In this document: one piece after another, positions 10,745 to 21,196 of the stretch | How positions within the stretch are numbered: position 1 is the first letter of the stretch | Layout of the letters: the number at the start of each line of letters is the position of its first letter | Source: CAZZNY01 sp964655935 | Lineage (GTDB): Bacteria; Patescibacteriota; Gracilibacteria; BD1-5; UBA2023 | Direction: 5' to 3' | NCBI GenBank assembly: GCA_964655935.1 | Contig: CAZZNY010000001.1 | Location: forward strand, 124,001 to 188,000 | Length of the DNA stretch: 64,000 bases | Notes under the pieces: generated by a model | Database searches by the model: none | What the model was told of the DNA's origin: nothing | Seen by the model: the letters and a program-made list of their open reading frames with translations, nothing else | Position numbers and translations under genes: made by a program

Positions 10745-10853
10745 CCCTCATCTGCCAGAAAAATAAATTTCTGAAGAAATTAGCACCGATGCGTATTCGC
10801 CGGTTGCTCAGGCATCATAGGGTCTATCCCTCCGCCTGTCTTGATAAGGTGTA
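10745..10853 (-). promoter_or_regulatory. SAM-I (S-box) riboswitch aptamer
   Basis: On the minus strand the S-box core appears in order: cttatcaagacaggcggagg, gatagaccctatgatgcc, gagcaaccgg, ggtgctaatttc and a closing gatgag that pairs with cttatc to make P1. This is the conserved SAM-I pattern. When SAM binds, the downstream hairpin at 10694-10720 should terminate transcription. Confidence 0.93.
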
Positions 10854-10880
10854 TTCTTATGTTGCGTTTTTAGCGCCTGC

Positions 10881-10910
10881 ATAATATATTCGAAAAATTA
10901 AGAGAGTCAA
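10881..10910 (-). promoter_or_regulatory. Promoter of the metK riboswitch transcript
   Basis: On the minus strand, TTGACT (10910-10905) and TATTAT (10886-10881) are separated by 18 bases, about 30 bases before the aptamer. Confidence 0.6.
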
Positions 10911-10990
10911 ATAAAAGTATTTGATAATTTTGTTTGGAAATCGTGCGGACTCAAGTATGATGTCGCAAGTTTAATTCAAAAACATTATTT

Positions 10991-11410
10991 ATGACAAGAG
11001 CACCACTGACACCGGATGAATTATTTCGACCAAAAGTGAACTCGCGAGTCATGTTCGCGGGGGATTTTGATAAAGAAATCAAAATTACAATCGCTGCAGT
11101 TCAATCGGCCATAGAAACAAAATTAGTGAAACGACTTCATATTACTTCGCTTTCGACCAGTAAATATAGTATCAAGATTTGGGTGGAAGACGAAGCGAGA
11201 TTCATTTTTCGTATTGTACATTGTCTCTTTCGCTATGATGCGAATAACAAGAGATTTGGTCACTGCAATATCGAGCTGAATTCGACCGAAACTTCGAAAA
11301 AACCACACCTTCATTTTGTCGGAAAATTCTGAATTATGGAAAGAGAAAAAATTATCGATGCAGTATTAAAAGATTTTGAAAAAGGTCTTGAGAAAATATA
11401 CTGAGATTAG
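10991..11410 (+). CDS. Hypothetical protein, 139 residues
   Basis: I do not recognise the family. The protein is soluble, with a mixed alpha/beta pattern and no signal peptide. A TGA-coded Gly joins the first 113 residues to a helical charged tail (EREKIIDAVLKDFEKG). The gene starts after a plausible promoter region shared divergently with metK and is followed at once by a short gttacaag tandem array. It is called because the codon usage matches its neighbours and the frame is open to TAG. Confidence 0.7.
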
Positions 11411-11440
11411 TTACAAGGTTACATAGTTACAAGGTTGGTA
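11411..11440 (+). repeat. Short tandem array GTTACAAG (family F)
   Basis: ttacaagg, ttacatag, ttacaagg directly after the stop codon of the 139-residue gene. A sister array is at 14999-15025. Confidence 0.7.
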
Positions 11441-11503
11441 TTGTATTTGCAATTCGAGTGGATTTTTATATAATTTAAGCAATTATTTTTAATTTTTTCC
11501 TTT

Positions 11504-11974
11504 ATGCTTCAGCGTACACTTGTTCTCATGAAACCAGATGCAATTTCACGAGCTATTTGCTGAGAAGTTTTATCTCGCTTTGAGAAAGTATGACTTCGGA
11601 TCGTAGGTTCTAAAATGTGTCGCCCAAACGCGGATTTTTTCTATAAACACTATGAAGAAATAGGAAAAGTGGTTTCTCGACACGGACAAGGAGTGTATGA
11701 TATGCTTCTTGAAATGATGACTTCAGGCCCAGTTATGGCCCTCGTACTTGAAGGTTGTGATGCACCAGATTTAGTACGTAAGCTCGTAGGACCGACAGAA
11801 CCAAAAGCTGCTGCACCAGGAACTATCCGATGAGATTACGCGAGTATTTCGTATAAATATTCCGATCATCTCGGCCTTGCTATCCGTAATATCGTACATG
11901 CTTCCGGGAATCTTGAAGAAGCAGAAAAAGAGATTGCACTTTGGTTTAAAGATGAGGAATTAATAAATTATTAA
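11504..11974 (+). CDS. ndk: Nucleoside diphosphate kinase, copy 1
   Basis: Transfers the gamma phosphate from ATP to other nucleoside diphosphates. 156 residues. TLVLMKPDA is at the N terminus, GTIRGDYA carries a TGA-coded Gly, and the catalytic His is in NIVHASGN, followed by EAEKEIALWF. All key NDK motifs are present, so it is probably the housekeeping enzyme. Two more NDK-like genes lie at 12096 and 13630. Confidence 0.95.
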
Positions 11975-11981
11975 AATATAT

Positions 11982-12065
11982 TTTGTCATTCTGAGTGTAA
12001 CGAAGAATCTCTTATACATCAGTCATCTACAAGGGATTCTTCGACTATCGTCTCAGAATGACACA
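11982..12065. repeat. Dispersed palindromic repeat, family B, copy 2
   Basis: ttttgtcattctgag at one end and ctcagaatgacacaa at the other, with internal gaagaatctctta and aagggattcttcg arms. It fills the gap between the two ndk genes. Confidence 0.85.
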
Positions 12066-12095
12066 AACTTTCTTAATTCTTAATTTCCTAGAATT

Positions 12096-12539
12096 ATGAT
12101 TCAGCGAACATTTGTTATTCTGAAGCCGGATGCGGTTCAGAGAAAACTTGTCTGAAGAATTCTCGATCGTTTTGATGATAAAAGTTTTAAGATAGTTGCT
12201 ATGAAAATGCTGTATTTTACGGATGCCCTGGTTCATGATCTCTATGCTCATATTGAGACACGAACTATTTTTCCTCAGTTCAAACAATATATTACCTCTG
12301 GACCAGTAGTAGCGATGGTGCTTGAGCGGGAAGATGCGATCCGAGTCGCTCGCAAGATGTGTGGTTCCACTGATCCGAATGACGCATATCCAGGTACGAT
12401 TCGTGCTGATTTTGCTAAAAATCTTGATAATAATATTATTCATGTTGCTGATAGTGAAGCAAGCGCGGATATGGAGATGATGCTATTTTTCGATAAAAAT
12501 GAACTTTTCTCTTACAAACGAGTACTTATTGATGATTAA
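12096..12539 (+). CDS. Nucleoside diphosphate kinase, copy 2
   Basis: 147 residues with TFVILKPDAVQR, PGTIRADFA and the active-site His in NNIIHVADS. It keeps the catalytic residues but is clearly diverged from copy 1: the region after the His is SEASADMEMMLFF instead of the usual EKEIALWF, and the insertion loop differs. It may have a different substrate preference or a moonlighting role. The pseudouridine synthase gene starts six bases after its stop, so they are probably cotranscribed. Confidence 0.9.
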
Positions 12540-12545
12540 TTTTTC

Positions 12546-13550
12546 ATGACAAAAAAAGATATAGCCCTCAATCATATAACCAAAGAATCTTCCTTTTGTA
12601 TGTTTTTGCATCCGCAGGATATTCGGAGAGTCGACGTGTACTTGTCGACTCTTTTTCTGGGGTATTCACGGACCTACATGCAGAAGCTCATGGAAGAAGA
12701 AAAAGTTCTCGTAAATAGAAAACCGGTGGATAAGAATTATCGATTGAAAAATAAAGATCTTGTTGAAGTGATTTTTACTTCCGAAAAAATGCATTTGGAA
12801 GCGGAGGATATTCCGTTGCACATTGTTTTTGAAAACAATGACTTTCTTATTATCAATAAAGAACCGGGGATCAGTATGCATCCGGCAGCTGGAAAAGCTT
12901 CTGATGGTGGTACGATCGTAAATGCTCTGCTTCATCATCTTGGAAGTATGTCAGTCATTTCTGGTATCGAACGACCAGGACTGATTCATCGACTTGATAA
13001 GGATACGAGCGGACTTCTCGTAGTCGCGAAGAACGATCGGACTATGCTCCAGCTCCAACGAATGATGAATAAACGAACTATTAAAAAACAATATCTTGCC
13101 CTTGTGATCGGTACTTTCGCTGAAAAAGAATGATTCATCGAATCATTCATCGGCCGTGATCCGAATGATCGAAAAAAAATGACAGCGATTTGACCGGTGA
13201 ATCCAAAACTTGCTCAGACTCGATTCAGAGTTCTTGGAACTATGGAAGGGAAGTACTCGCTCGTGGAAGTAGATCTCTTGACTGGAAGAACCCATCAAAT
13301 TCGCGTCCATATGACATCGATCGGTCATCCGATTATTGGAGATCAGACGTATGGGAATGAGAAAATAAATCGCGAATTCCAAGAAAGATTTTGACTCACT
13401 CGTCAGTGGCTTCATGCATGGAAACTTTCATTCGAGCTTTTTTCGAAAAAATACGAATTTATAGGTGAATTAAAAAGTGATCATGAATTGATTTTGTCCA
13501 CAGAATTACAAAATATTTTAAAAGAAAGGAAACAAGAGAGCTCGAAATAG
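12546..13550 (+). CDS. RluA/RluD-family pseudouridine synthase
   Basis: Isomerises uridine to pseudouridine in large-subunit rRNA or tRNA. An S4-like RNA-binding domain (residues about 25-90, with SRTYMQKLMEEEKVLVN) precedes the catalytic domain. The catalytic motif is GLIHRLDKDTSGLLVVAK, with the active Asp in HRLDKDTSG. GRTHQIRVHM and PIIGDQTYG follow. Length 334, typical. The exact target cannot be set from sequence. The stop codon lies within a terminator hairpin. Confidence 0.95.
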
Positions 13551-13557
13551 CTCTTTT
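13536..13557 (+). terminator. Terminator overlapping the pseudouridine synthase stop
   Basis: agagct and agctct pair around cgaaat, followed by ttttt. The TAG stop is inside the hairpin. Confidence 0.75.
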
Positions 13558-13574
13558 TGTTTGATAGAGAAAAT

Positions 13575-13601
13575 TTGACAATACATAAATTAATTTATAA
13601 T
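13575..13601 (+). promoter_or_regulatory. Candidate promoter of the third NDK-like gene
   Basis: TTGACA (13575-13580) and TATAAT (13596-13601) with a 15-base spacer, the same geometry as the site at 3389. Confidence 0.5.
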
Positions 13602-13629
13602 AAAAACATATTATTTGTAACTATATCAT

Positions 13630-14058
13630 ATGTCAGAAGCTCAAGAATTACAAAAAAGTGTCGTGTTAGTAAAACCGAGTATGTATTATAGTTTTCCAGA
13701 AGTTATTGATGAATTGTCGCGTGAAATCAAATGACGTGGTTTGCAAATTCTTGAAGAATGAGCCGTTCAATTATCTGAAGAATTTGTTAAAAGTCATTAT
13801 GCAAATATAGCTGATAAGCCATATTTTGGTGAAGTTATCGAAGATATGACTCTCGGACCAGTATACAAGCTTATTATAGAATGACGAAATGCAGTTGCTG
13901 AATGTATAGATTTAGTAGGGAGCGAAACCGATCCGACTCTTTGTGCTCCGAGTTCATTTAGAAAACGTCACTGAGTTTCAAGACGACACAATGGTTTTCA
14001 TCGATCTGCTGTAGGTGATGCAAAGTGAGAAGTAGTACGATTTGAGTGACTTAATTAA
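13630..14058 (+). CDS. Divergent nucleoside diphosphate kinase-like protein, copy 3
   Basis: 142 residues. SVVLVKPSMYYSFPEVIDEL corresponds to the NDK N terminus and GPVYKLIIEGRNAV to SGPVxAxVxEG. RHNGFHRSAVGDAK matches the active-site strand, with the candidate catalytic His in GFHRS. The kpn loop is strongly altered and the protein ends about nine residues after the active-site block, without the usual EKEIxxWF tail. It may be a specialised or inactive relative. Six TGA codons are read as Gly. Confidence 0.75.
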
Positions 14059-14067
14059 AAATAAATT

Positions 14068-14106
14068 AATAATCCCGTTCGGTTTAAGTCGAACGGGATT
14101 ATTTTA
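14068..14106. terminator. Bidirectional terminator
   Basis: aataatcccgttcg and cgaacgggattatt pair around gtttaagt, between convergent genes. Its right edge reaches the stop codon of the Nudix-like gene. Confidence 0.9.
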
Positions 14107-14535
14107 GATATTAATTGTCTTTTGAAACACTTCTACTAAGTCTGGAAAACTTAATACTTGAACCACTTTTTCAGCAGTGAGCCATTTGGCTCTCTTTACA
14201 TCTTTTGTTGGAGGTATTTCTTCTGGTATTTTTTCACCATCACCTGTTAGTATTGAATATTTTCATTTGTCCCCATATCTTTCTGGTTTATTTTTTCAGA
14301 ATTCGAATTCATAACTATTTCAAGAATCATGAAGCTCATATTCCAAACCTTCTCCAAGTTCCTCTGTAATTTCTCGATATCCTGTAGCTAAAACACTAAC
14401 ATCTTCAGGTTCTTTTGCTCAACTTGGAAATGTGATATTTCCCGATTTTGTATTTTCAACCACTAAATAATGTTCTTTATCGCGAATTAATTTTTTAAAA
14501 ATAACAACAGCTCAAAGATGTGTTACTGAGTTCAT
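14104..14535 (-). CDS. Nudix-like hydrolase
   Basis: 143 residues. The segment PSGAKEPED ... YREITEELGEG has the REIxEELG core of the Nudix box, though the spacing from the first Gly is about one residue longer than consensus Gx5Ex7REUxEExGU. Nudix enzymes cleave nucleoside diphosphates linked to another moiety; the substrate here is unknown. Eight or so TGA codons break it when read as stops. Its start lies three bases upstream of the stop of the next minus-strand gene, so the two form a small operon. Confidence 0.7.
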
Positions 14536-14537
14536 AA

Positions 14538-14996
14538 TTACACTTTAAAATAATGAAGTAATCTCTCCGTAGCAGTAAGTTCACTCTTTTCATCTTCCGT
14601 TACATATTGTGTAAGAAAAGCTCGAAGATCCGCCGTGTTGATAGCGTCAGGATTCATCTTGAGATCGAGTAATCGAAATCCTCGTGATTTGAGTTTTAAT
14701 CTCAGAAGATAGGGAGTTTCTCCATTATAGACGATACCAAAACTTTCAATTTTCGGATAATCGTAAAAAGAACCTCAAACTTTTATGCCATTTTCATTTA
14801 TCGCTACATCCATAACGTCTGGAGCATTATTTTCGACGAGCATATAGACTCCCGCGAAAATAAAAACCACAATACTCATGATATATATTTCCATAAATAT
14901 TCACCATGCAATAAGTGCGACAGCAAGTGCGATAGCTCAAAGATACCACGAAGCACCTTTTTCAGTTTTTGATTGAAATGACCAGCGGAAATCCAT
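14538..14996 (-). CDS. Membrane protein of unknown function
   Basis: 152 residues. Two adjacent hydrophobic segments (about residues 18-36 and 40-58) follow a polar N terminus, then a soluble domain of about 90 residues with a beta-rich part (IKVGGSFYDYPKIESFGIVY) and a helical C terminus. I do not recognise a named family with certainty. The pattern, two membrane helices plus a PH-like beta domain, is common in CPR genomes. Confidence 0.75.
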
Positions 14997-14998
14997 AA

Positions 14999-15025
14999 AG
15001 TTACAAGGTTACAAAGTTACAAATG
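14999..15025 (-). repeat. Short tandem array GTTACAAG (family F)
   Basis: agttacaagg, ttacaaag, ttacaaat between two minus-strand genes, directly next to the stop of the pilin-like gene and three bases from the start of the next. Confidence 0.7.
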
Positions 15026-15376
15026 TTATAAATTCGCCACGATCGCATTCACAATAAACCATGCTGATACGGAAACCGCGAAGCCGATGATGCCATATTG
15101 GATGGTTGCTTTTCATTTTTTCGTATCATTTTCGACAGAACCGAGAGCGATTTGAAGGGCTCAGACAATAATCATTATCATCGAGATAGTAGCAGAAAAA
15201 CCAAGAATAAACTCAGTTATCGCTTTTATCATTTTTGGAATATCATCGAAAGTAATGTTTCAGTTTCTTAGGTTGTTTACAGTGGTACTATTTCAAAAAA
15301 CTCCAGTATTATCATCAGCAAATACTGTAGTGAGTGGCAATAAAATGCCGAGGAATGTGTAGAAAATTTTTTTCAT
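15026..15376 (-). CDS. Small pilin-like protein (TrbC/VirB2-like)
   Basis: 116 residues. It has a signal peptide at 1-19 (ends TTVFA), a polar stretch, then two membrane helices at about 56-78 and 92-114. This matches the architecture of the TrbC/VirB2-type and Mbov_0395-type pilin-like proteins common in CPR bacteria, but no other type IV secretion genes are in the window. The function is therefore inferred only from architecture. Confidence 0.6.
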
Positions 15377-15526
15377 AAGATAGTTTCTTACAGACAAATT
15401 CTTGGCTTATTATATAGTAAAATCATTGTAACTCAAATTTTTCGGCATTTTTTTGCAATTAGCGCAAAAGTCTATATAATTCAGACTAATGTAATTGGTA
15501 TTCAATACTAATAACTGCCATATTTG

Positions 15527-15561
15527 GTCGGGGGATCCTGAAATAAATTCAGGATGACGGA
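15527..15561. repeat. Dispersed repeat, family C
   Basis: tcgggggatcctgaa and ttcaggatgacgga with a short aataaa centre, upstream of pheT. Confidence 0.8.
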
Positions 15562-15604
15562 CTCTTTTTCATTCTTCATTATTAATTCCTCATTCTTAAT
15601 TCTT

Positions 15605-18049
15605 ATGAAGGTTTCTCTTGGTTGGCTTTCACAATACTGTGATATTCAAGATATACTTACTCGTGACGGTGCGATAAAAACCGCTCATACGTATTCGATT
15701 CAGACTGCTGAAATCGATGATGTTATTCTTTTTGGTCAAGAGGATAAAGTTATAGTTGGTAAGATTCTTTCAACTTCAGCTCACCCAGATTCTGATCATT
15801 TGAATGTAGTTCAGGTGTTTCTTGGTGCAGATCTTTGAGAAAAACAGATAGTTTGCGGGGCTGAAAATGTCACAAAAGCAAAATATGTCGCCGTAGCTAC
15901 TCCAGGAGCCGTTCTTTGAAAAGATTTCGAGATAAAAGTATCAAAAATTCGAGGTGTAGAATCAAATGGAATGATTTGTAGTGACGATGAACTTGGTCTT
16001 GCGGAAGATCGGGCTTCAGGTATTTTGGAACTCGAAAAATTATTCGATGAGAAAATTCTCGAATCACATCTTGGAAAACCTTTTTACGATCTTGAAATTA
16101 ATATTCCTGGTATCGGATCTTCTGTAGCAAAAATCGCTTTGAAAGATGTTATCTTCGAGATCGATAACAAATTCATTACGAATCGACCAGACCTCTTTAG
16201 TGTCTGTGGAAATGCGCGAGAAATGTCTGCCATCTATGATCGTCCGCTTCTCACTCACGTTTTTTCAAAAAAACTTCCAGGCTCTTCGTTATCTGTAAAA
16301 GTAGAAACTCTGCTTGCGTTTGCTTACCACATAGTTCGTCTTGAGAATGTCGTCGCTTCAGAACCACATTTCGGCATAAAGACACTTCTCCAGAAGTCAG
16401 GAATCGCTTCAAAATTCGATCTTGTCGATATTACGAATCTTGTTTTGACTGAGATTGGTCAGCCAATGCATGTATTTGATGCTGATAAAATATCTGGAAC
16501 TTTGACAGTACGAATGGCTCGAGACGGTGAAGAAATGATGGCCTTAAATGGAGAAACTTATAAACTTTGATCATCTGATATAGTTATAGCGGATGATAGG
16601 GAAGTACTTGCGATTGCTTGAATAATTGGTGGTATGTCGAGTGCTGTTTCTTCTGAAACAAAAAATATTTGTTTTGAGGCAGCGAATTTTGATCCAGTTT
16701 CCGTACGCCTTACCTCTGGTCGTATCGGACTTCGAACTGATAGTTCTATGCGTTTTGAGAAATCCCTTGATCCGCTTCTCGCTCAGGGTGGTATGAATCG
16801 TGCTCTCGAGATGCTCTCATTCCTCTGAAAAACCGGAACGAATCAATCATCTTTTTCTCATCTTGATACCTCAAAAATTAATCACGTTTCCATCGATCTT
16901 TCGACTGATTTCATTACTCGAAAACTCGGAAAATCCATCGAAAAAGAAGTCATTGAAAAAATCCTAACGAAACTCGGTTTTGAGGTTTCGTTTTCCGGAG
17001 ATTTATTCACCGTAAAAGTTCCTTCTTGGAGAGCGACGAAAGATGTGTCAATCAAAGAAGATATCGCTGAAGAAATTGGTCGAATTTATGGATATGACAA
17101 TATCGAAGAAAAAGCATTACAATGAGATATTTCTATTGCTCGTTCCAATAAGGAATTACAATTCAAAAACCAGATCGTCGATTATTTCTGCTCGAAAAAT
17201 CTCTATGAAGTGTATAATTATTCCTTCTCTTCGCAGGGTCGAGATGCGAAAGCTGGAATAGTCTGAGATGCTGATGCGATCGCGGTACTAAATGCTTGGA
17301 GTAGTGATCTCACACATATGCGAAGAAGTCTTATCCCGCACTTGCTTTCAAATGCGAGCGAAAATAATAAATCTCATTCGAATTTTGCATTTTTTGAACT
17401 TGGAAAAATATTTTCAAAACAAGCTACCTCAGATTTTAATGAATCAGTTGCGCTTGCTGGTATATTTTCAGGAATTCCACTTTCAGAAGTTCAGGCAATT
17501 CTTTCAGGATTCATTACTTCCGTTTTGCCTCGGGTAAAATCAGAACTCACTCAAGACGCAAGCGATAAATCTTATATTCATCCTGGAAAAAGCTGAGCAT
17601 TTCTCGTATATGGAAACAAAAAACTTATAACTTTCGGATATCTTCATCCACAAGTAGCTGATGCAAATAATCTTTCTGATACTTCCACTATCGTTTTCGA
17701 GATAGATTATTCATTGCTTCTCGAGATTTCAGAAAAAACCGATTTCCGTTTTGCCGAACTTCCAAAATTCCCATGAGTAAGCCGAGAATTGAATTTCGTA
17801 TTTGCAAAAAACCTTCCGGTCTGAGAAGTGGCTAAAAAGATTTCTAAAATCAATAATTTCATCTCAAATGTAAAAGTGGTTGATATTTATGAAGACGATC
17901 AAAAAATCTGAAAAGCGCTCAGATCAGTAACATTTAATTTTGAACTTCGTGATCCAGTCAAGACAATTACTGACGGGGAAGCCCTTATTATTCAAGAAAA
18001 AATAATTTCATCTCTGTGAAAAGATGGTATTCTCCTTCGTTCAAACTAA
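15605..18049 (+). CDS. pheT: Phenylalanyl-tRNA synthetase beta subunit
   Basis: 814 residues. The tRNA-binding EMAP-type domain is at about 40-155 (HPDSDHLNVVQVF, NGMICSDDELGL). The B3/B4 editing domain follows (EIGQPMHVFDADKI), then B5 (KVPSWRATKDVSIKEDIAEEI, GRIYGYDNI), the catalytic-like core, and a C-terminal anticodon-binding FDX-ACB domain (FPGVSRELNFVF). It pairs with PheS to charge tRNA-Phe, but pheS is not in the window. ATG at 15605 is chosen because MKVSLGWLSQY is the family start; the upstream frame reads through a repeat. Confidence 0.97.
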
Positions 18050-18076
18050 GAATTTTAGTTTTTACCTTTCTCGAGC

Positions 18077-20296
18077 ATGATTGAACAAATACAAAAATCA
18101 ACAATTGATTATTCTTGAGCTGATGCGCTTGTAAGTTTTATTATAGAACAGGCGAGTGGTTATATGAGGAACATGTCTCCAGAGATTGTCTCTGAGGCTA
18201 TTATGAAGGCGTATATTTATGCAAGAACCGCACATGAATGACAATTTCGTCAATCTGGAGAGCCTTATATTTTACATCCAGTTGAGGCAACAAAAGTAAT
18301 GCTTTCTCTTAAGCCGGACATTGTAACTATTCAAGCTTGTTTATTGCATGATGTCGCTGAAGATACCCATAAAACCATAGAAGAGATCGAAGCAGATTTC
18401 TGAAAGGAAGTCGCTTATATTTGCGAAGGTCTTTGTAAGGTGTCGCGATTGAAATATCGTTGAGAAGAACGAACGATCGAGAGTTTGCGTAAGATGTTTA
18501 TAGCGATGAGTCAAGATTTGCGTGTCGTTATCGTAAAACTTGCGGATCGTATTCATAATATGCGAACGCTTCATTTTCATCCGAAACCGGAAAAAAGAGA
18601 ACGAATCGCTCAAGAAACATTAAATGTTTTTGCTCCTATTGCTGATAGACTTGGTATCTATGAATTCAAAGAAATTCTGGAGACTGAGTGTTTTCGTGCG
18701 TTATATCCAGAGGATTTCGCGCGAGTTACCATGGAACTCGAAGAATTCTGAACTCGTCAACAACATTTTTATGAAAATGCAAAAAAGATTATTTCTAATA
18801 TTTTACCGTCACATGTTCCGGTAATTGAAGTAAGTTTTCGAATCAAATCAGCCTACAGTATTTTTAAAAAAATGCATCGAAAAAGTTGATATGAACACGT
18901 TCAGGATCTGCATGATCTTTTCGCGATGCGTATTATTACCGATACCATTCCGCATTGTTATGAGATTCTTGGAGAGATTCATACACATTGGGCGCCGGTA
19001 CCAAAACGTTTTAAGGATTATATAGCGCTTCCAAAGGAAAATGGATATCAGAGTCTTCATACGACCGTGGTCGGTATGTTTCCTGAGTTTCGTCGTCAAC
19101 CGACTGAGATTCAGATTCGAACGCAGCATATGCATGAACAAGCGGAGATTTGAGTCGCGGCGCATTTTGAATATTCGGAAGCGGGACGAGCAAAAATCTC
19201 AAAAGATGCTTATTGGGTTGCGGAACTTCAGGAGCTCGTAAAACAATCTGCAGAAGGTGATGAAATGCTCTCAAAAGTGAAAATAGACATTTTTGACGAT
19301 AGAATTTTTGCGTTTACTCCAAAGTGAGACATCATCAGTCTTTCAAAAGGATCTACCCCGATTGACTTTGCTTACTCGATTCATTCGGATCTTGGACATC
19401 ATATGATCGTGGCACGAGCGAATGGAAAAGTCGTTCCGCTCGATTATTCGATCGCGAATGGCGATTCTATAGAGATTGTCACTGATCCAGCAAAACAGCC
19501 GAGTATCACCTGGTTATCTTTCGTAAAAACAGCGAAGGCAAAAGACGCGATAAAATCTTTTGTACATCGAGTAAATCGTGATGATTTTGTAGAAAAAGGA
19601 AAATTTATTTTGAACTCTTATCTTGAAAAACATTTCTGAAAAACTCTTGATAAAGAGCTTTCTATTCTTCGTGTTGTTGATGATAATATTCTTGATACAA
19701 AACAAAAAGAAGATATTCTTGCGCAGATTTGAAATCTTTCACGAAAACCAAGTTCAGTAATGAGAAGTGTCTTTGGTGCTCCTCTTAAATCAAAAATAAA
19801 TGAATGAAAAGATATAATTAATATCGAAGAAGCCTTACCGCCAGGTTTGTCGAATAATATTATCATCTGATGACAAAAAAATATTCCTTATAATATAGCT
19901 CAGTGCTGTCATCCGAAAGTTGGAGAAAAAATCGTAGCGTATGCGACAAGAAATGGAATTAATATTCACAAAACCAGTTGTTCTTTCTTGAAAAAATCAA
20001 ATATTGAGCGATGTATTCCAGCGCATTGGGAATGAATGGAACAAAAAGGATTGCAAGTTCGATTAGAAATTGTTCTTGAAAATAAACTCGGTCTTCTGAA
20101 AGAACTTACTGATATTATTTATAAAATGAATCTTTCCATCGAGGAATTTTCGACTCATAAATCAGGAATAAATATCGTAACTTCCATGACGCTCGAATCC
20201 CAAGAAGAAGATTATTTTCTCTTCGAAAGATTATTAGAAAAAATAAAATTCACCATCGGTGAATTTGTGAGTGCTAATTTGATAGATATTCATTAA
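18077..20296 (+). CDS. rel: Bifunctional (p)ppGpp synthetase/hydrolase (Rel/SpoT)
   Basis: 739 residues. The HD hydrolase domain keeps LLHDVAEDT (His91/Asp92) and ADRIHNMRT. The synthetase domain has RIKSAYSIFKKM, DLFAMRII, RFKDYIALPKENGYQSLHTT and IQIRTQHMHEQAEIGVAAH. RFKD is the RxKD form found in bifunctional enzymes. A TGS domain (FAFTPKGDIISLSKGSTPIDFAYSIH) lies at about residues 410-470, and an ACT domain ends the protein from about 654. It should make and degrade (p)ppGpp and control the stringent response. It is 27 bases downstream of pheT, so cotranscription is likely. Confidence 0.97.
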
Positions 20297-20308
20297 AATA
20301 GTTTCCTA

Positions 20309-20472
20309 CTACATCATCCTCGGGCTCCCAAGTACGTCATCCTCGGGCTTGACCCGAGGATCCACCATGAGGATCAAATCCGAACTTATTTTCGGCACTT
20401 TCAAAAATAATAACGAGGACAAGCAACATGGATCCCAGATCTACGCTAGCGCTCCGTCCGGGATGACGTACT
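20309..20472. repeat. Dispersed palindromic element, family A, copy 1
   Basis: About 165 bases. The left end acatcatcctcgggct is followed by a second copy, gtacgtcatcctcgggct, and the right end is ccgggatgacgtac. Internal features are gacccgaggatcca, aaaaataataacgaggac and atggatcccagatctacgc. Copies 2-4 are at 21024, 48320 and 49690. No ORF is present. Confidence 0.88.
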
Positions 20473-20480
20473 ATATATAT

Positions 20481-20933
20481 TTACTTATAGATATAAAACT
20501 CTCGTGTTTGGGAGTTTTTTTCTGATGAAGTAACGAGATTTATCTTGTATGAGTCATGAATAGATCATAATGAGACAAAAAATTCATTTTCTATTTCGAT
20601 TGGGGCTGCATCTTGACCTCAGATTTTTTCTTTTACCTGGATTATTTTTCCCACGCCAATATTACACTCATTATTATTTGTTCAAAAATTGATAGATCCA
20701 GAAGTATTTAAATGAGATGTCATTCCAGTATATCCAATCGAACGAATGCAGGTTTCTATAGTTTTAGCAACTTGTGTCTGAATTCCTTCTTGTTCGATCA
20801 ATTTTCCTTGGTGAAGATTATTCGTAGTCATTCGAAGTACCGCAAAAACCACGAGTCAAAGCACACTACAAGCCACGATGATCTCTATGAGAGTAAATCC
20901 TTGTTTTGATGAAAGGAATGATTTATAAGTCAT
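20481..20933 (-). CDS. Type IV pilin-like protein (pseudopilin)
   Basis: 150 residues with a class III signal: KQG followed by FTLIEIIV, cleaved between Gly12 and Phe13, with Glu at mature position 5. A hydrophobic helix runs to about residue 35, then a soluble domain with two Cys (in ETCIRS and NECNIG). It should be an inner-membrane pilin or minor pilin. It is 20 kb away from the pilin cluster at 41370-45423. The last 10 codons overlap the hairpin that terminates rel on the other strand. Confidence 0.85.
20494..20522 (+). terminator. Terminator of the rel transcript
   Basis: aaactc and gagttt pair around tcgtgtttgg, with a run of T after. It lies inside the 3' end of the convergent pseudopilin gene. 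Confidence 0.65.
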
Positions 20934-20963
20934 GTTGGCGTTTTGAGGAAATTGAGGGTTTTT

Positions 20964-20993
20964 TGTCATTCCCGCGGAGGCAGGAATCCAGGA
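20964..20993. repeat. Dispersed repeat, family D
   Basis: gtcattcccgcggaggcagg followed by aatccagg, a short imperfect palindrome. Confidence 0.65.
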
Positions 20994-21023
20994 TAAATAG
21001 CTTTCCTTTTATAAATAATATTT

Positions 21024-21184
21024 ACTTCATCCTCGAGCACCTAAGTACGTCATCCTCGCACCTTGACCCGGAGATCCACCACGAGAATCAAATCTGAGCT
21101 CATTTTCGGAACTTTCAAAAATAATAACGAGGACAAACAATATAGATCCCGGATCTTCGCGGGCGCTCCGTCCGGGATGACGTA
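21024..21184. repeat. Dispersed palindromic element, family A, copy 2
   Basis: Same organisation as copy 1: acttcatcctcgagca, then gtacgtcatcctcgca, the conserved central aaaaataataacgaggac, and the right end ccgggatgacgta. Confidence 0.88.
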
Positions 21185-21196
21185 AATATTATTTAA

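Noticed and set aside
14998..15025. Attachment site because of direct repeats gttacaag
   Set aside because: A small tandem array with a sister at 11411, and no integrase or tRNA end nearby.
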